Shown: positions 9,266 to 21,077 of the stretch, piece after piece
Layout of the letters: each line of letters opens with the position of its first letter
Position numbering within the stretch: the first letter of the stretch is position 1
Assembly (NCBI RefSeq): GCF_900100665.1
Contig: NZ_FNCS01000002.1
Coordinates: forward strand, 186,001 to 250,000
Source of the DNA: Pelagibacterium luteolum
GTDB lineage: Bacteria; Pseudomonadota; Alphaproteobacteria; Rhizobiales; Devosiaceae
Direction: 5' to 3'
DNA length: 64,000 nucleotides
Notes under the pieces: model-generated
Database searches by the model: none
What the model was told of the DNA's origin: nothing
The model's input: only the letters and a program-made list of their open reading frames with translations
Translations under genes and position numbers: made by a program

Positions 9266-11743
9266 TTAGTATGTTTGCGCCAAATGACTGATCTTCAAGC
9301 TGTTTTGCAGATCGGCGATATCGGGCGAAGCACCTTTTCGGGGTGAGAAGCTAAGGGTAACCGGCTGGCCCGGCAAGAGCGTCAGGCAGTTGTCCGAGAA
9401 GGTCCCGGCGCTATTGACATTGGCCGTGACAAAGAAGGCACAGGCATCGGTTTCCAACGTCAGTTCCGGGCCGTTCGGGCCGTCCGTCCAGCTGGTGCTA
9501 ACCGAGGATGCGGGCAGTTCGTAGTATTTGTAAGCGCGCGGCAAAAAGTCATTGCGACCGATGAGTTCGCCTGCCTTCGTGCGCCATTCAAAGACAAGGA
9601 ACTGCCCCTCGCCTATGTCCTCAAGCGGCACGCGAGCCAGTTCAGAGGCAGATTCAAGTCCGAGCGAAACGTCGAGTCTATGCAAGGACTTGGCGGGGCC
9701 GGCGATATCGGCGAGCACGACCTCGAGGGTGATGTCGGCCGGCGCGGGACCATCGTTCATTGCCTTGATAACAACCGTGTCGCCATCGGGCACGGCAACC
9801 ACGTTGATGGGGGCGAAGAAGCGTTTCGCGAGATAGTGCAGGAGCTTCCACTGTCCGCCATAATCGAGGCTCGACCAGCTTGCGACGGGCCAGATGTCGT
9901 TGATCTGCCAATAGAGCGTGCCCATGCATCGAGGCTTTGTGGAGCGCCAAAACTCGATGGCGGTCTTGATGGCCAGACCCTGCTGGACTTGTGAGAGAAA
10001 CACCATCTCCTCGAACCCTTTTGGGAAGCGGAAATAGCGGCACATGGTTTCGAGGATGCGGGCGTTGCCGCCATCGTTGCGCTGGTGGGTTTCCATCACC
10101 GGCGATGAGGGATTGCGGTCTCCCGGCTCGGTAAAGCTCTCGATGACGTTCATCGAGGTGAAGGACTGGAAGCCGAATTCGGATGCGAAGCGCGGCTGAA
10201 CGGTGCGGTAGTGCTCGAAGGGTTTTGCCGAGTGCCACACGTCCCAGAAATGCATGTCGCCGCGCGTATCGATGTGCCAGCCATCGGCGAAGTCCATGTA
10301 GCCCAGTGAGGGCGAGGACGGCCAGAAGCGGCGCTGAGGGTCTTCGTCCTCGACGATGTCGGAGAGGAGCTTCGACATGCGATCGTAGTTTGCGAGGTGC
10401 CGATCGCGGTTGGCTCTAGTTTCTGGGTACCAGTTGAGGGATCCGATAACCTCGTTGTCGCCGCACCATATGGCGATAGAGGCGTGGTGGGAGAGCCGGC
10501 GAACCTGCTGGGTGACCTCAATGGCTACATCGGCCAGGAAGACCCGGTCGGACGGATAGGGCATGCACGAGAACGTGAAATCGTGCCAGATGAGGATGCC
10601 CAGTTCGTCGCAGAGGTCGTAGAACCAGTCGGGCTCATACTGCCCGCCACCCCAAACGCGCAGCATGTTGTAATTTGCCGCCTTCGCGCTTTCGAGGAGA
10701 TCGCGGACGGCGTCGGGAGTAATGCGCGAGGGTATGGCGTCGGCGGGGATCCAGTTGGCGCCCATCATGGTGATATCGCGCCCGTTGATGCGGCACTTGA
10801 ATGAATGGTCGATGGCGTCCTTTTCGACGATCCATTCGAGCTGGCGCAGACCGATCTTGCGAAGGGTCACCTCGCCATCCACACTGGTTTTAAGCTCATA
10901 GAGCGGCTGGGCGCCCTGCCCGTTCGGCCACCAGATCTGCGCGTCTGACATGACGATGCGATGGGTGAAGAGGTTTTCGCCCGGCCGCACGGCGACCCTA
11001 CCGCCGACAGCCTGGCCATCGATAACGTGCTCGACGCTGATTTCGCCAGCGCCAAAGGCATGGACGCGGGTCTTTATTTCCAGCGTTACAGCGCCCTGTT
11101 CGTGATGCTGGTCGACCTGAACGCTCTCGGTGCGCGCAAGTGGGGAGCGGCGCAACTCCATGCGGCCATAGACCCCGATCGGCATAACGCAGATGCCCCA
11201 GTCCCAACCGGCATGGCAGGCTGTCTTGCGGACGAAATTGAGGTGAGCGACCTTCTGGTTCATCGCCGCATAAGGGATGGCGAAGGGGTGCGCATCGGCC
11301 CGCTCTTGCGCCACGTCCGGCACGGCGGCAAACGCGATCTGCAGCGTATTGGCGCCGGGCCGGACCTTGCCCGTCACATCGATATCGTAGCGGATGAACT
11401 GATTCTGGGTGTGGGCGATCACTTCGCCATTGAGCGACACCGACGCGATGCAATCGACCTCCGACAGCGTGAGGGTCAGAAAGCCATTTGCCATCTCCAT
11501 GGGCACATCGAATTTGCGCTCAACCGTCCAAGGGGTCTTGTAAACCCAGGCGACAGCGTCTTCGTTCTGACCGAAATAGGGATCCGGTATCTCGCCTGCC
11601 TCGAGCAACGCCGTGTGCACATCGCCGGGCAGAGTGATCTCGCCGCGCCACCCCCTTTCAGGCGCGACCAGCGTCCAGATTCCACCGAGATCGAGGGCTT
11701 TGTAATCGATTGCACTGCCGTCCTGGGCGTGGATTTCCGGCAT
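9266..11743 (-). CDS. Glycoside hydrolase family 2 beta-mannosidase
   Basis: An 825-residue GH2 enzyme: N-terminal jelly roll (GGIWTLVAPERGWRGEITLPG, then WVYKTPWTVERKFDVP), immunoglobulin-like domain, then a TIM barrel with MLRVWGGGQYEPDWFYDLCDE, acid/base Glu in WCGDNEV and nucleophile Glu in SEFGFQSF. It removes non-reducing mannose from beta-mannosides. No signal peptide is evident, so it acts in the cytoplasm on imported oligosaccharides. The ATG at 11743 follows GAGGAGGAGA. The frame stays open to 12121 but would then overlap the divergent methyltransferase gene, so the longer form is rejected. Confidence 0.93.
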   Translation of the reverse strand: MPEIHAQDGSAIDYKALDLGGIWTLVAPERGWRGEITLPGDVHTALLEAGEIPDPYFGQNEDAVAWVYKTPWTVERKFDVPMEMANGFLTLTLSEVDCIASVSLNGEVIAHTQNQFIRYDIDVTGKVRPGANTLQIAFAAVPDVAQERADAHPFAIPYAAMNQKVAHLNFVRKTACHAGWDWGICVMPIGVYGRMELRRSPLARTESVQVDQHHEQGAVTLEIKTRVHAFGAGEISVEHVIDGQAVGGRVAVRPGENLFTHRIVMSDAQIWWPNGQGAQPLYELKTSVDGEVTLRKIGLRQLEWIVEKDAIDHSFKCRINGRDITMMGANWIPADAIPSRITPDAVRDLLESAKAANYNMLRVWGGGQYEPDWFYDLCDELGILIWHDFTFSCMPYPSDRVFLADVAIEVTQQVRRLSHHASIAIWCGDNEVIGSLNWYPETRANRDRHLANYDRMSKLLSDIVEDEDPQRRFWPSSPSLGYMDFADGWHIDTRGDMHFWDVWHSAKPFEHYRTVQPRFASEFGFQSFTSMNVIESFTEPGDRNPSSPVMETHQRNDGGNARILETMCRYFRFPKGFEEMVFLSQVQQGLAIKTAIEFWRSTKPRCMGTLYWQINDIWPVASWSSLDYGGQWKLLHYLAKRFFAPINVVAVPDGDTVVIKAMNDGPAPADITLEVVLADIAGPAKSLHRLDVSLGLESASELARVPLEDIGEGQFLVFEWRTKAGELIGRNDFLPRAYKYYELPASSVSTSWTDGPNGPELTLETDACAFFVTANVNSAGTFSDNCLTLLPGQPVTLSFSPRKGASPDIADLQNSLKISHLAQTY

Positions 11744-11863
11744 GGTCACATCTCCTCCTCGACATGTGGGCTGAACAAGCGTTTGATTTGCGCCAAGGGT
11801 GCAGACCTTCCGGTCGAGTTGCAAGCCATCATAAGCGGCAAATGCGTGATGTTGGAGACGAAA

Positions 11864-12340
11864 ATGACTGAACCCGACAATCCCGGACTTCCGCATCTCC
11901 CGCCAACCTATCCTGTGGCCTTTCTTGTTCTGGCCGTGGTGCTCGACTTCGCACTGCCGATCGCGTTTCTCGCCCAACCCGCGGTCTTCGGTTGGCACAC
12001 CTTGGTCGGCCTGTTGCTCGTGGGGATTGGGCTTGGCCTCGATTTCTGGGGCTATTTCACAATGAAGGCCGCCGGCACGCATGCGGAGCCGTTCAAGCCG
12101 AGCCTGACGATCGTTGAGCATGGGCCATACAGGATATCGCGCAATCCGATGTATGTCGGGTTTCTCCTCGCCTATACAGGTCTGGCGCTGATCTTTTCGC
12201 TCGAATGGGCTCTGCTCGCGCTGCCTGTTCTGTGGCTTACGCTGGACCGCGTGGTTGTCAGGCGCGAGGAAGCCTATCTCACGCGCAAGTTCGGCGCGGT
12301 GTATACCGCTTACCTGGCCCGCACGCGGCGCTGGATCTGA
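11864..12340 (+). CDS. Isoprenylcysteine carboxyl methyltransferase family membrane protein
   Basis: 158 residues with about four membrane segments (AFLVLAVVLDFALPIAFL; LVGLLLVGIGLGLDFWGYF; VGFLLAYTGLALIF; ALLALPVLWLTL). The ICMT/PEMT cofactor motif is visible as HGPYRISRNPMYVG, followed by EEAYLTRKFGAVYTAYL near the C-terminus. It is probably an S-adenosylmethionine-dependent methyltransferase of the inner membrane with unknown substrate. The ATG at 11864 has GGAG 6 nt upstream; an in-frame ATG at 11849 is possible. It is divergent from the mannosidase gene. Confidence 0.85.
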   Translation: MTEPDNPGLPHLPPTYPVAFLVLAVVLDFALPIAFLAQPAVFGWHTLVGLLLVGIGLGLDFWGYFTMKAAGTHAEPFKPSLTIVEHGPYRISRNPMYVGFLLAYTGLALIFSLEWALLALPVLWLTLDRVVVRREEAYLTRKFGAVYTAYLARTRRWI

Positions 12341-12343
12341 GTC

Positions 12344-14230
12344 TTACTCTGCCGCCTCATCGGTATCGATGAAGCCGCCTGACTGACGCTCCCAAAGCCT
12401 GGCATAGATGCCGCCCTTGGCCAGAAGCACGGCGTGCGTGCCCTCTTCGACGATCCGCCCTTCCTGGAGGATCACGAGACGATCCATGGCAGCGATGGTG
12501 GAGAGACGGTGGGCGATGGCAATCACCGTCTTGCCCTTCATCAGCATGTCGAGCTGGCTCTGGATTGCCGCTTCCACTTCGCTATCGAGGGCAGAAGTCG
12601 CCTCGTCGAGCACGAGGATCGGGGCATCCTTGAGCAGCACGCGGGAAATGGCGATGCGCTGTCGCTGACCGCCCGAAAGCTTGACCCCGCGCTCGCCGAC
12701 ATGGGCGTCATAGCCGCGGCGCTTGCGGTTGTCCTCGAGCTCCATGATGAAGTCGTGTGCTTCGGCTTTTTGGGCCGCCGCCACGATCTCCTCATGTGTG
12801 GCACCGGGCTTGCCGAACATGATGTTGGCCCGGACTGAGCGATGCAGCAAAGCCGAATCCTGGCTGACGACGCCGATCTGGGCACGCAGGGATTCCTGAG
12901 TGACCTGAGAGATGTCCTGCCCGTCGATCAGAATACGGCCGGACTCGAGGTCGTAGAACCGCAGGAGCAAGCTTACCAATGTGGATTTTCCGGCGCCGGA
13001 ATGGCCGATGAGGCCAATCTTTTCCCCCGGGGCGACCGTCAGATCGACGCCCTCTATGATGCCGCTCTCACGCCCATAGTGGAAGCGGACATTTTCGAAT
13101 TTCACCTCGCCGCGCGTGACCTCAAGCGGCCGAGCGTCGGGCGCGTCGGTCAATTCGAGCGGCTGGGCGACGGTTTCCATAGCGTTCTGGATGACGCCGA
13201 AATTGCGCATGAGCCCACTCAATTGCCCCATCAGCCGGCCCTGCATCATGTTGAGGCGAAGGACCAGGCTCAGCGCAAACGCTACGGCGCCAACGCTTAT
13301 GGCGCTGGTCGACCACAGATGGATCGAGAGGATGCCGAAGGCGGAAATCATCACAGTGCTCAGCAGCCCCATGGCGGCGCGGACACCGGTGACCATGCGG
13401 GCGAGGCGGGTGGATGAGAAAAGATACCGCTCGAAACCGTCGCGGACGTAATTGTCGTTGTCCTCGGCGCTGCCGAACAGCCGTAGCGTCTGGACGTTGG
13501 CAAAGCTGTCCGTAACGCGACCATTGAGCATCGAGGCGTTTTCAGCGTTTTCGGCAGCGCGGGCCCGCATGCGCGGCACGAAATGGCGGGCGAGAACGGC
13601 GAAGAGCACGATCCAGAGAATGATCAGCCCGGCCATGCGCAGATCGAGTTGGGCGAAAAGGAACAGCGTCGTGCCGGCAAAGATGGTCAGCGCCCAGCCG
13701 ATCTGGATAACGCCTGCGGTGAAGTCATTGAGGGATGAAGAAACCTGCGAGACCTTGGTGACCAGACGTCCGGAGAAATCGTCACCGAAAAACCGCATCG
13801 ATTGGCGCGAGACGTAGGAATAGACCTGCCAGCGGACCATGGAGGCAAAGCCGCGTCCAATGGTTTGCTCTTCCACCAGCGCACCGAGCGCCGGAGCGAT
13901 AAATCGCCCGATGACAATGACGGCGAGCATGATGCCCAGTTCCACGCCGTGATCGGCCATGAGACCGGACCATCCGGCCTCGACCGAACCGGATTCCAGA
14001 ATGTCGATCAGCCGACCCATGTAAAAGAAGAACAGCGCTTCAAAGAGCGATGTGAGCCCGGCAAAGATGAGAACCAGCAGATAAGGGAGCTTTGCCTGGC
14101 TGATATAATGCCAGAGAAAGGCCCAGACATTGGCGGGCGGTTGCAGGTCCTCGCGCCGGTCGAACGGGTCGAGCCAGGTTTCGAACTTTTCGCTCAGCCA
14201 CAGGACAGGTTTGAGAAACGCAGACGCCAT
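12344..14230 (-). CDS. MsbA-type ABC exporter, permease-ATPase (paralog A)
   Basis: About 628 residues: a six-helix exporter domain (residues 40-330) followed by an ATPase domain with Walker A (GHSGAGKSTL), signature LSGGQRQRIAISRVL, Walker B ILVLDEATSALDSE and the H-loop AIAHRLST. The start at 14230 is the first ATG; the frame extends to a TTG at 14266, which is less likely. It lies 54 bp downstream of a paralog on the same strand, with a near-identical ATPase half. Both ATP sites look intact, so homodimers or a heterodimer are possible. Likely substrates are lipids or hydrophobic compounds (family knowledge). Confidence 0.92.
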   Translation of the reverse strand: MASAFLKPVLWLSEKFETWLDPFDRREDLQPPANVWAFLWHYISQAKLPYLLVLIFAGLTSLFEALFFFYMGRLIDILESGSVEAGWSGLMADHGVELGIMLAVIVIGRFIAPALGALVEEQTIGRGFASMVRWQVYSYVSRQSMRFFGDDFSGRLVTKVSQVSSSLNDFTAGVIQIGWALTIFAGTTLFLFAQLDLRMAGLIILWIVLFAVLARHFVPRMRARAAENAENASMLNGRVTDSFANVQTLRLFGSAEDNDNYVRDGFERYLFSSTRLARMVTGVRAAMGLLSTVMISAFGILSIHLWSTSAISVGAVAFALSLVLRLNMMQGRLMGQLSGLMRNFGVIQNAMETVAQPLELTDAPDARPLEVTRGEVKFENVRFHYGRESGIIEGVDLTVAPGEKIGLIGHSGAGKSTLVSLLLRFYDLESGRILIDGQDISQVTQESLRAQIGVVSQDSALLHRSVRANIMFGKPGATHEEIVAAAQKAEAHDFIMELEDNRKRRGYDAHVGERGVKLSGGQRQRIAISRVLLKDAPILVLDEATSALDSEVEAAIQSQLDMLMKGKTVIAIAHRLSTIAAMDRLVILQEGRIVEEGTHAVLLAKGGIYARLWERQSGGFIDTDEAAE

Positions 14231-14284
14231 GTCAGCCAATCTATGAGGGTCCGGCGCCTCGCGCAATTGCGAGACGCCGCATGC

Positions 14285-16150
<1,866 letters not shown>

Positions 16151-16536
16151 CGGACATCTCGGCAGGAAAGGTCAAAAAGCCCGCCGCGCATTCGCGGTCG
16201 GGAACTATGGGTCTTAATTTTGCAAGCCACAGCTTGATAAATTCAAATTCGCGTGTGGTCAAGCAATCGGCTGAGCAAGGACGCAGCGGGAACGAGGATC
16301 CCGACACACGTCATGGCACGTTCTCTCGAAGCGAATGCGCTATGGCCTGGAGACACCGCGCAGCATTAACCCTGTGGAAATAATTTTTCCAGCGCCTAAG
16401 TGACTCTGTCGATTCGACAATTCCGCGCCGGCCGCGAAAGGGCAAAATTTGCCTATGGACAAGAGTCCTCAAGACGATTCAATCTCTTAACATCACAAAG
16501 GGTTAGGGCAACCGTTTCAGAGCGGTTGGATTGGGT
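16151..16536. other. Divergent intergenic region, 386 bp
   Basis: Separates the minus-strand ABC exporter operon from the plus-strand sensor kinase. It is less GC-rich than the genes and must hold both promoters. I see no convincing coding frame, hairpin terminator or recognisable operator. Confidence 0.6.
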
Positions 16537-18216
16537 ATGGGATCGGCGGAAGCATCCGGCGTCAGCGGGAAAGGATTCGGTTCGGCAAAACTTCAGCGCA
16601 CACCACCGCTCGCGATCTCCGCGTCGACGGTCCTTATTGTGCTCTTCACCCTGACCGCGGGCGGCTGCTTCATAGCCTATGACGTGGCTCGCAGCATCAA
16701 CGACACCCGCGAGCGAGCCCATCTGATTGCCACGATGGCGGCGGCCCATATCGAGGCTGTCGGATCCGAAATTCAGCCAGACGCCATTTCGATACCACCT
16801 GCCTTGGCAGAGGATTTCCATCTTTCGCTAGCCGATGCGGAAGGCACGATCATTTTCGCGTCGCTGAACGCTGCGGAGATGGACGGGGACGACGTCATCG
16901 GCAGCAGTGTTTCAATTGCAGACGACGATAGTCGCGTCTCGGTTTTCCAGGACACCGCGACGGTTACGGAAGCGATCTTGCTCCGAGCCGGGATGGCGAG
17001 CGGCGCATTGATCCTTCTTGCATTTGCATTTTATGGCCTGAACCGCCGATCGTCGGCGCGACGCCTGGATGGCATTTTGCCGGCGCTGGAAGCAGTGCCT
17101 TACGGACTGGCGCATTGGCGCGAGGACGGGCTTCTGGTTTGCGCCAATTCGGCGTTCGCCAGACATCTCAAGCTCAGTGCTCAGCAGCTACTGCCGGGCA
17201 CGGGCTATGGCGATATCTCGCGTACGATCGCCGGGAAAATTACGGCGCGTCCAGTTCTCGACGCAGCACGCCAGCGGATGATCGAAATCGAACGGGAGGA
17301 TGGTTCGGTCATCCTGCTTGATGAGCGGCCCTGCCCTTCTGGTGGGTTCGTGACGATCGTCACCGACATCACCGACCGCAAGCACGCCGACCGTCTCCTG
17401 GGACGCATCCGGGAAGAGCAAAAACGTCTGGCGCGGCGTTATCACGAAGAAAAACTCAAGGCGGAAGCGTCGAGCCGGGCCAAAACGAGCTTTCTTGCCC
17501 ATGTCTCCCACGACATTCGAACACCGCTCAACCACATCATCGGCTTTGCGGACATGCTGCGGCTTGAAACGTTCGGACCATTGGGCGACCGGCGCTATCT
17601 GACCTATCTCGAGGACATCAAGTGCTCAGGCGAACAATTGCTGAAGTCATTCGCAGAAATTCTTGAGTTTGCCGAGATTGAGGGCGGGCGGAAAGCGCTC
17701 AAGCAGGAAACGCTCAGTGTCCGGGAGCTTTTGAAGGCGTCGGCAGCGCGGGTCGCCAAGAGGGCGGAAAATGCCGGCATTCGCCTGCAGGTCGAGGTGC
17801 GTGGCGAAGGCTCGCTTATCGGTGACCGGCACTACCTCGATCGCATGCTGGGCAATCTCCTGGACAATGCGATCCGGTTTACCGAGCGCGACGGTCTGGT
17901 TCGGCTAGGCGCATGGATTTCCCACGAAGGCGTCGTACTGGAGGTCACCGATACCGGGGCCGGTATGAACGAGGAGCAGATGAGCCGGCTCTCGCAGCCC
18001 TTTGCGCTCTCGGACGCTTCATTTGCCCGCCATCACGCTGGCATCGGGCTCGGCATCGCAACGGCCCGTGCAATTGCCGAACAGAGCGGTGGACGGCTGG
18101 CTATCGACTCGCTCGAAGGCATCGGCACCACGGTCGCGGTTTCCCTACCCCTCGTGCCGGCTGACACATCGCGCTCGGACCACCACGCGCCGAGCTTCAG
18201 CGCCCGAGCTGCCTGA
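16537..18216 (+). CDS. Membrane PAS-type sensor histidine kinase
   Basis: 559 residues. Two membrane segments (residues about 26-50 and 146-168) flank a periplasmic region. A degenerate PAS domain follows (LEAVPYGLAHWREDGLLVCANSAFARHL), then HisKA with the phospho-acceptor His near residue 325 (LAHVSHDIRTPLNHIIGF), and HATPase_c boxes N (LGNLLDNAIRFTE), G1 (VTDTGAGM) and G2 (GIGLGIATA). The ATG at 16537 is preferred to a TTG 6 nt upstream. No response regulator is adjacent, so it is an orphan kinase. The layout resembles alphaproteobacterial PleC/DivJ-type kinases, but no ortholog is assigned. Confidence 0.88.
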   Translation: MGSAEASGVSGKGFGSAKLQRTPPLAISASTVLIVLFTLTAGGCFIAYDVARSINDTRERAHLIATMAAAHIEAVGSEIQPDAISIPPALAEDFHLSLADAEGTIIFASLNAAEMDGDDVIGSSVSIADDDSRVSVFQDTATVTEAILLRAGMASGALILLAFAFYGLNRRSSARRLDGILPALEAVPYGLAHWREDGLLVCANSAFARHLKLSAQQLLPGTGYGDISRTIAGKITARPVLDAARQRMIEIEREDGSVILLDERPCPSGGFVTIVTDITDRKHADRLLGRIREEQKRLARRYHEEKLKAEASSRAKTSFLAHVSHDIRTPLNHIIGFADMLRLETFGPLGDRRYLTYLEDIKCSGEQLLKSFAEILEFAEIEGGRKALKQETLSVRELLKASAARVAKRAENAGIRLQVEVRGEGSLIGDRHYLDRMLGNLLDNAIRFTERDGLVRLGAWISHEGVVLEVTDTGAGMNEEQMSRLSQPFALSDASFARHHAGIGLGIATARAIAEQSGGRLAIDSLEGIGTTVAVSLPLVPADTSRSDHHAPSFSARAA

Positions 18217-18221
18217 CACGC

Positions 18222-21065
18222 CTATTCCTCTCTCATCGCCTCGTAGAATGCCTTAGCGGCATCGGCGACGTCACGCCGCATAACGACGATGTCCGCTTCC
18301 AGCCGGGCGAAGTCGGGGTAGTTCGTGCGACGGGCCACGAGTTCTCGGAATGCGGGGGTCCAGCCTTCGTCCTTTAGCGGATCAACAAGGCATGCGCTCA
18401 TCAGCTGCAGGATCGCTGCGTATGTCGCGTGGATTTCTGCCAGTCTTTCCCCTTGAGGCAGTATCGTGGTTTCGGCCAACCGCAGCAGCACTTTTGCAGG
18501 CGGCGCTTGAGGGCAATCGAGTTTCGCGCCTTCGAGCAATTGCGCGGTCTGCGCAATAAACTCGAGATCGACCAATCCGCCATCGAGAAGTTTGAGATCA
18601 AAGGTGTGACGGGGCGGGCGTTCTTTCGCCATGAGCGCGCGCATTTCAATGACGTCATCGATTATCTTGTTGCGGTCCCTGGGCTTGCTGAGAACCTCGG
18701 CGATTTCGCTAACCACAAGCTTATCGAGACCCGGATCGCCAAGGATCAGTCTGGCGCGGGTCAAGGCAAGATGCTCCCAGGTCCACGCTTCGTCGCGCTG
18801 GTAGGAGCGGAAGCGCTTGAGGCTCGTCGCAAGGGGGCCGGCATTGCCCGAGGGCCTGAGGCGCATATCGGCTTCGTAAAGCACGCCTTCCGCGGTCGGC
18901 GCCGAGATGGCCGATACCAGCCTCTGGGTGAGGCGAGTAAAATACGTCGAGACGTCGAGCGGGCGCTCACCATCCGATCCCGCACTCCCCTCCGGCACGT
19001 CGTAGAGCATGATGAAATCGAGGTCGGAGGTCAGCGTCATTTCGCGACTGGCCATCTTTCCAAAGCCCAGAAGCCCAACTTTCGCGCCGTCGATCACACC
19101 GTGACGTTCGGCAAAGCTTTTGCGGACGGAGGCAAACAAACGCGCCAAGAGGGTTTCGGCGAGTGCCGTAAACTGCCGCCCGGCTTGCTCGGCGCTCAAG
19201 GCACCGCCCACAAGGCCCGCGGCGATCAGGAATTTCTGCTCCTGGCCGATGATCCGCGCCCGATCGATCAAATCTTCATAGGACCGCGCGTCGGCGAGAA
19301 ACGCATCGACGCTGGCCACAAGGGTATCGGAAGTTGCTATGTCCCCGGCAAAGGATGGGTCGATCAACCCGTCGACAACATGAGCGCGATGGATGATCGC
19401 TTCGGCCAATCGAGGTGCCGACGACATGAAATCGAGCAGCAATTGGCGCAAATGCTCGTGGTTGCGCAGCAACGCGAACATCTGCACACCTGCCGGCAGG
19501 CGCGTCAGGAAATCGTTGAAGCGGGCAAATGCGATATCGGCGTTTCCACTCTCGGCGAAGGTCTTGAGCAGCAGCGGAATGAGTTCGGTCAGGTGCTCTC
19601 GCGCTTTGGCCGCTCGGGTCGCGGCATACCCGCCATAGTGCCACTTGCGGATTGTGGCAGACACCGCGGCCGGATCGGAAAAGCCGAGATTAGCGAGCGT
19701 TTCCAGTGTGTCGGGGTCGTCGTCCGAGCCGGTGAAGACCAGATTGCCCAACTCGCCGGAAAGGCTTTCGCCTTCGGAGAACAGTTCGGCATAATAGTCG
19801 CTTACCCGCGCGAGCGCCGCCCTGTAGTCGGCTTCAAATGCCGCGCGGCTGACCGAGCCCATGAGGCGCGCGATATCGTCGACCCCTTCTTGGGTCTCCG
19901 GCATTACGTGGGTTTGTTCGTCGCGGAGCATCTGGAGGCGGTTTTCGACGGCGCGGAGAAACCAATAGGTCTCTTCGAGATCGTTTGCCGCCTCGGCACT
20001 GATCCACTTGCCTTCGACAAGTGCGCGGAGCGCGGCAACCGTTGGCCGCACGCGCAAGTCAGGGTCGCGGCCACCAGCGATCAATTGCTGTGTCTGGACG
20101 AAAAACTCGATCTCGCGGATGCCACCCCGCCCAAGCTTGACGTTATGCCCGAGTACACGTTGCTCGCCGACCTTGCGGTGAATATTGATCTGGCGCTTCA
20201 TCGCCTGGATATCGGCGATCATCGCGAAATCGAGATGCTTGCGCCAGATGAACGGCGCCAATTCCTTGAGAAACTGGTTGCCAACCGAGATATCGCCCGC
20301 GCAGGGACGCGCCTTGATCCAGGCGGCACGCTCCCAGTTCTGCCCACGCGATTCATAATAGCTCAGCGCCGCGTCGACCGATATTGCCACGGGCGTGGAG
20401 CCCGGATCCGGACGCAAGCGCACGTCGGTGCGAAAAACGTAACCATCGCCCGTCCGGTCCTGCATGATCGAAACGAGCCGTCGGATCAAACGGACGTAGA
20501 ATTTATTGTGATCTTCGCCCTCAGCCAGCACGGATAGATGAGGATCGTAGAAGGCGACGATATCGATATCGGAGGAGTAATTGAGCTCCTGACCGCCATG
20601 CTTTCCCAGCGCGAATATCGCGAGGCCGGAATTGGCAGCGTTGGCTTTGTCCGCAGCTAAGGCGAGTTTTCCGGAACGAGCCGCCTCGGCCATGAGGAAA
20701 TCCAGCGTCGCTTCAAGCGCCGCGTCGGCGAGGTCGGACATGCATCGCGTAGTTTCACGCGCTGTCCAGACGCCGCCGATTTCGGCAATCGCCGAAAGCA
20801 ATGCGCCGCGTCCCTTGCCGATGCGCAACCGCGCGGCGAGACCGGCTTCCTCGCGCTCGGTGCCCGCCTCAACCATATCCTTTATGATCCTGGCAAAGCT
20901 CGCTTCCGGCGTCTGGGCCATGGCTTCTGCCAGCCAATCGGCGTTGCGGTCGGCCAACTCCTTCAGGTACGGCGCCGTAGCAAAGATGGTGCCGGTCAGA
21001 CCGTCATCATTGTTCGCGGCCTCTGCCATGGGCAGGGCTTTTAGCTGCGATGCCAGCGAACTCAT
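18222..21065 (-). CDS. glnE: Bifunctional glutamine synthetase adenylyltransferase/deadenylylase
   Basis: 947 residues with the GlnE layout: two nucleotidyltransferase domains, each with its metal-binding Asp pair (ELNYSSDIDIVAFYD near residue 160 and REMTLTSDLDFIMLYD near 680), and PII-uridylyl-transferase-like helical segments after each. It attaches and removes AMP on glutamine synthetase in response to PII and glutamine. Length is normal for alphaproteobacteria. It is the last gene of a degP - response regulator - histidine kinase - glnE run, starting 12 bp after the kinase stop. Confidence 0.96.
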   Translation of the reverse strand: MSSLASQLKALPMAEAANNDDGLTGTIFATAPYLKELADRNADWLAEAMAQTPEASFARIIKDMVEAGTEREEAGLAARLRIGKGRGALLSAIAEIGGVWTARETTRCMSDLADAALEATLDFLMAEAARSGKLALAADKANAANSGLAIFALGKHGGQELNYSSDIDIVAFYDPHLSVLAEGEDHNKFYVRLIRRLVSIMQDRTGDGYVFRTDVRLRPDPGSTPVAISVDAALSYYESRGQNWERAAWIKARPCAGDISVGNQFLKELAPFIWRKHLDFAMIADIQAMKRQINIHRKVGEQRVLGHNVKLGRGGIREIEFFVQTQQLIAGGRDPDLRVRPTVAALRALVEGKWISAEAANDLEETYWFLRAVENRLQMLRDEQTHVMPETQEGVDDIARLMGSVSRAAFEADYRAALARVSDYYAELFSEGESLSGELGNLVFTGSDDDPDTLETLANLGFSDPAAVSATIRKWHYGGYAATRAAKAREHLTELIPLLLKTFAESGNADIAFARFNDFLTRLPAGVQMFALLRNHEHLRQLLLDFMSSAPRLAEAIIHRAHVVDGLIDPSFAGDIATSDTLVASVDAFLADARSYEDLIDRARIIGQEQKFLIAAGLVGGALSAEQAGRQFTALAETLLARLFASVRKSFAERHGVIDGAKVGLLGFGKMASREMTLTSDLDFIMLYDVPEGSAGSDGERPLDVSTYFTRLTQRLVSAISAPTAEGVLYEADMRLRPSGNAGPLATSLKRFRSYQRDEAWTWEHLALTRARLILGDPGLDKLVVSEIAEVLSKPRDRNKIIDDVIEMRALMAKERPPRHTFDLKLLDGGLVDLEFIAQTAQLLEGAKLDCPQAPPAKVLLRLAETTILPQGERLAEIHATYAAILQLMSACLVDPLKDEGWTPAFRELVARRTNYPDFARLEADIVVMRRDVADAAKAFYEAMREE

Positions 21066-21077
21066 TGGGATAGAGCC

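Noticed and set aside
11744-12121. N-terminal extension of the beta-mannosidase
   Set aside because: Would overlap the divergent methyltransferase gene, whereas a strong ribosome-binding site precedes the ATG at 11743.
18429-20537. Long plus-strand frame opposite glnE
   Set aside because: Shadow of the high-GC minus-strand glnE; its translation has no recognisable domain and glnE is unmistakable.
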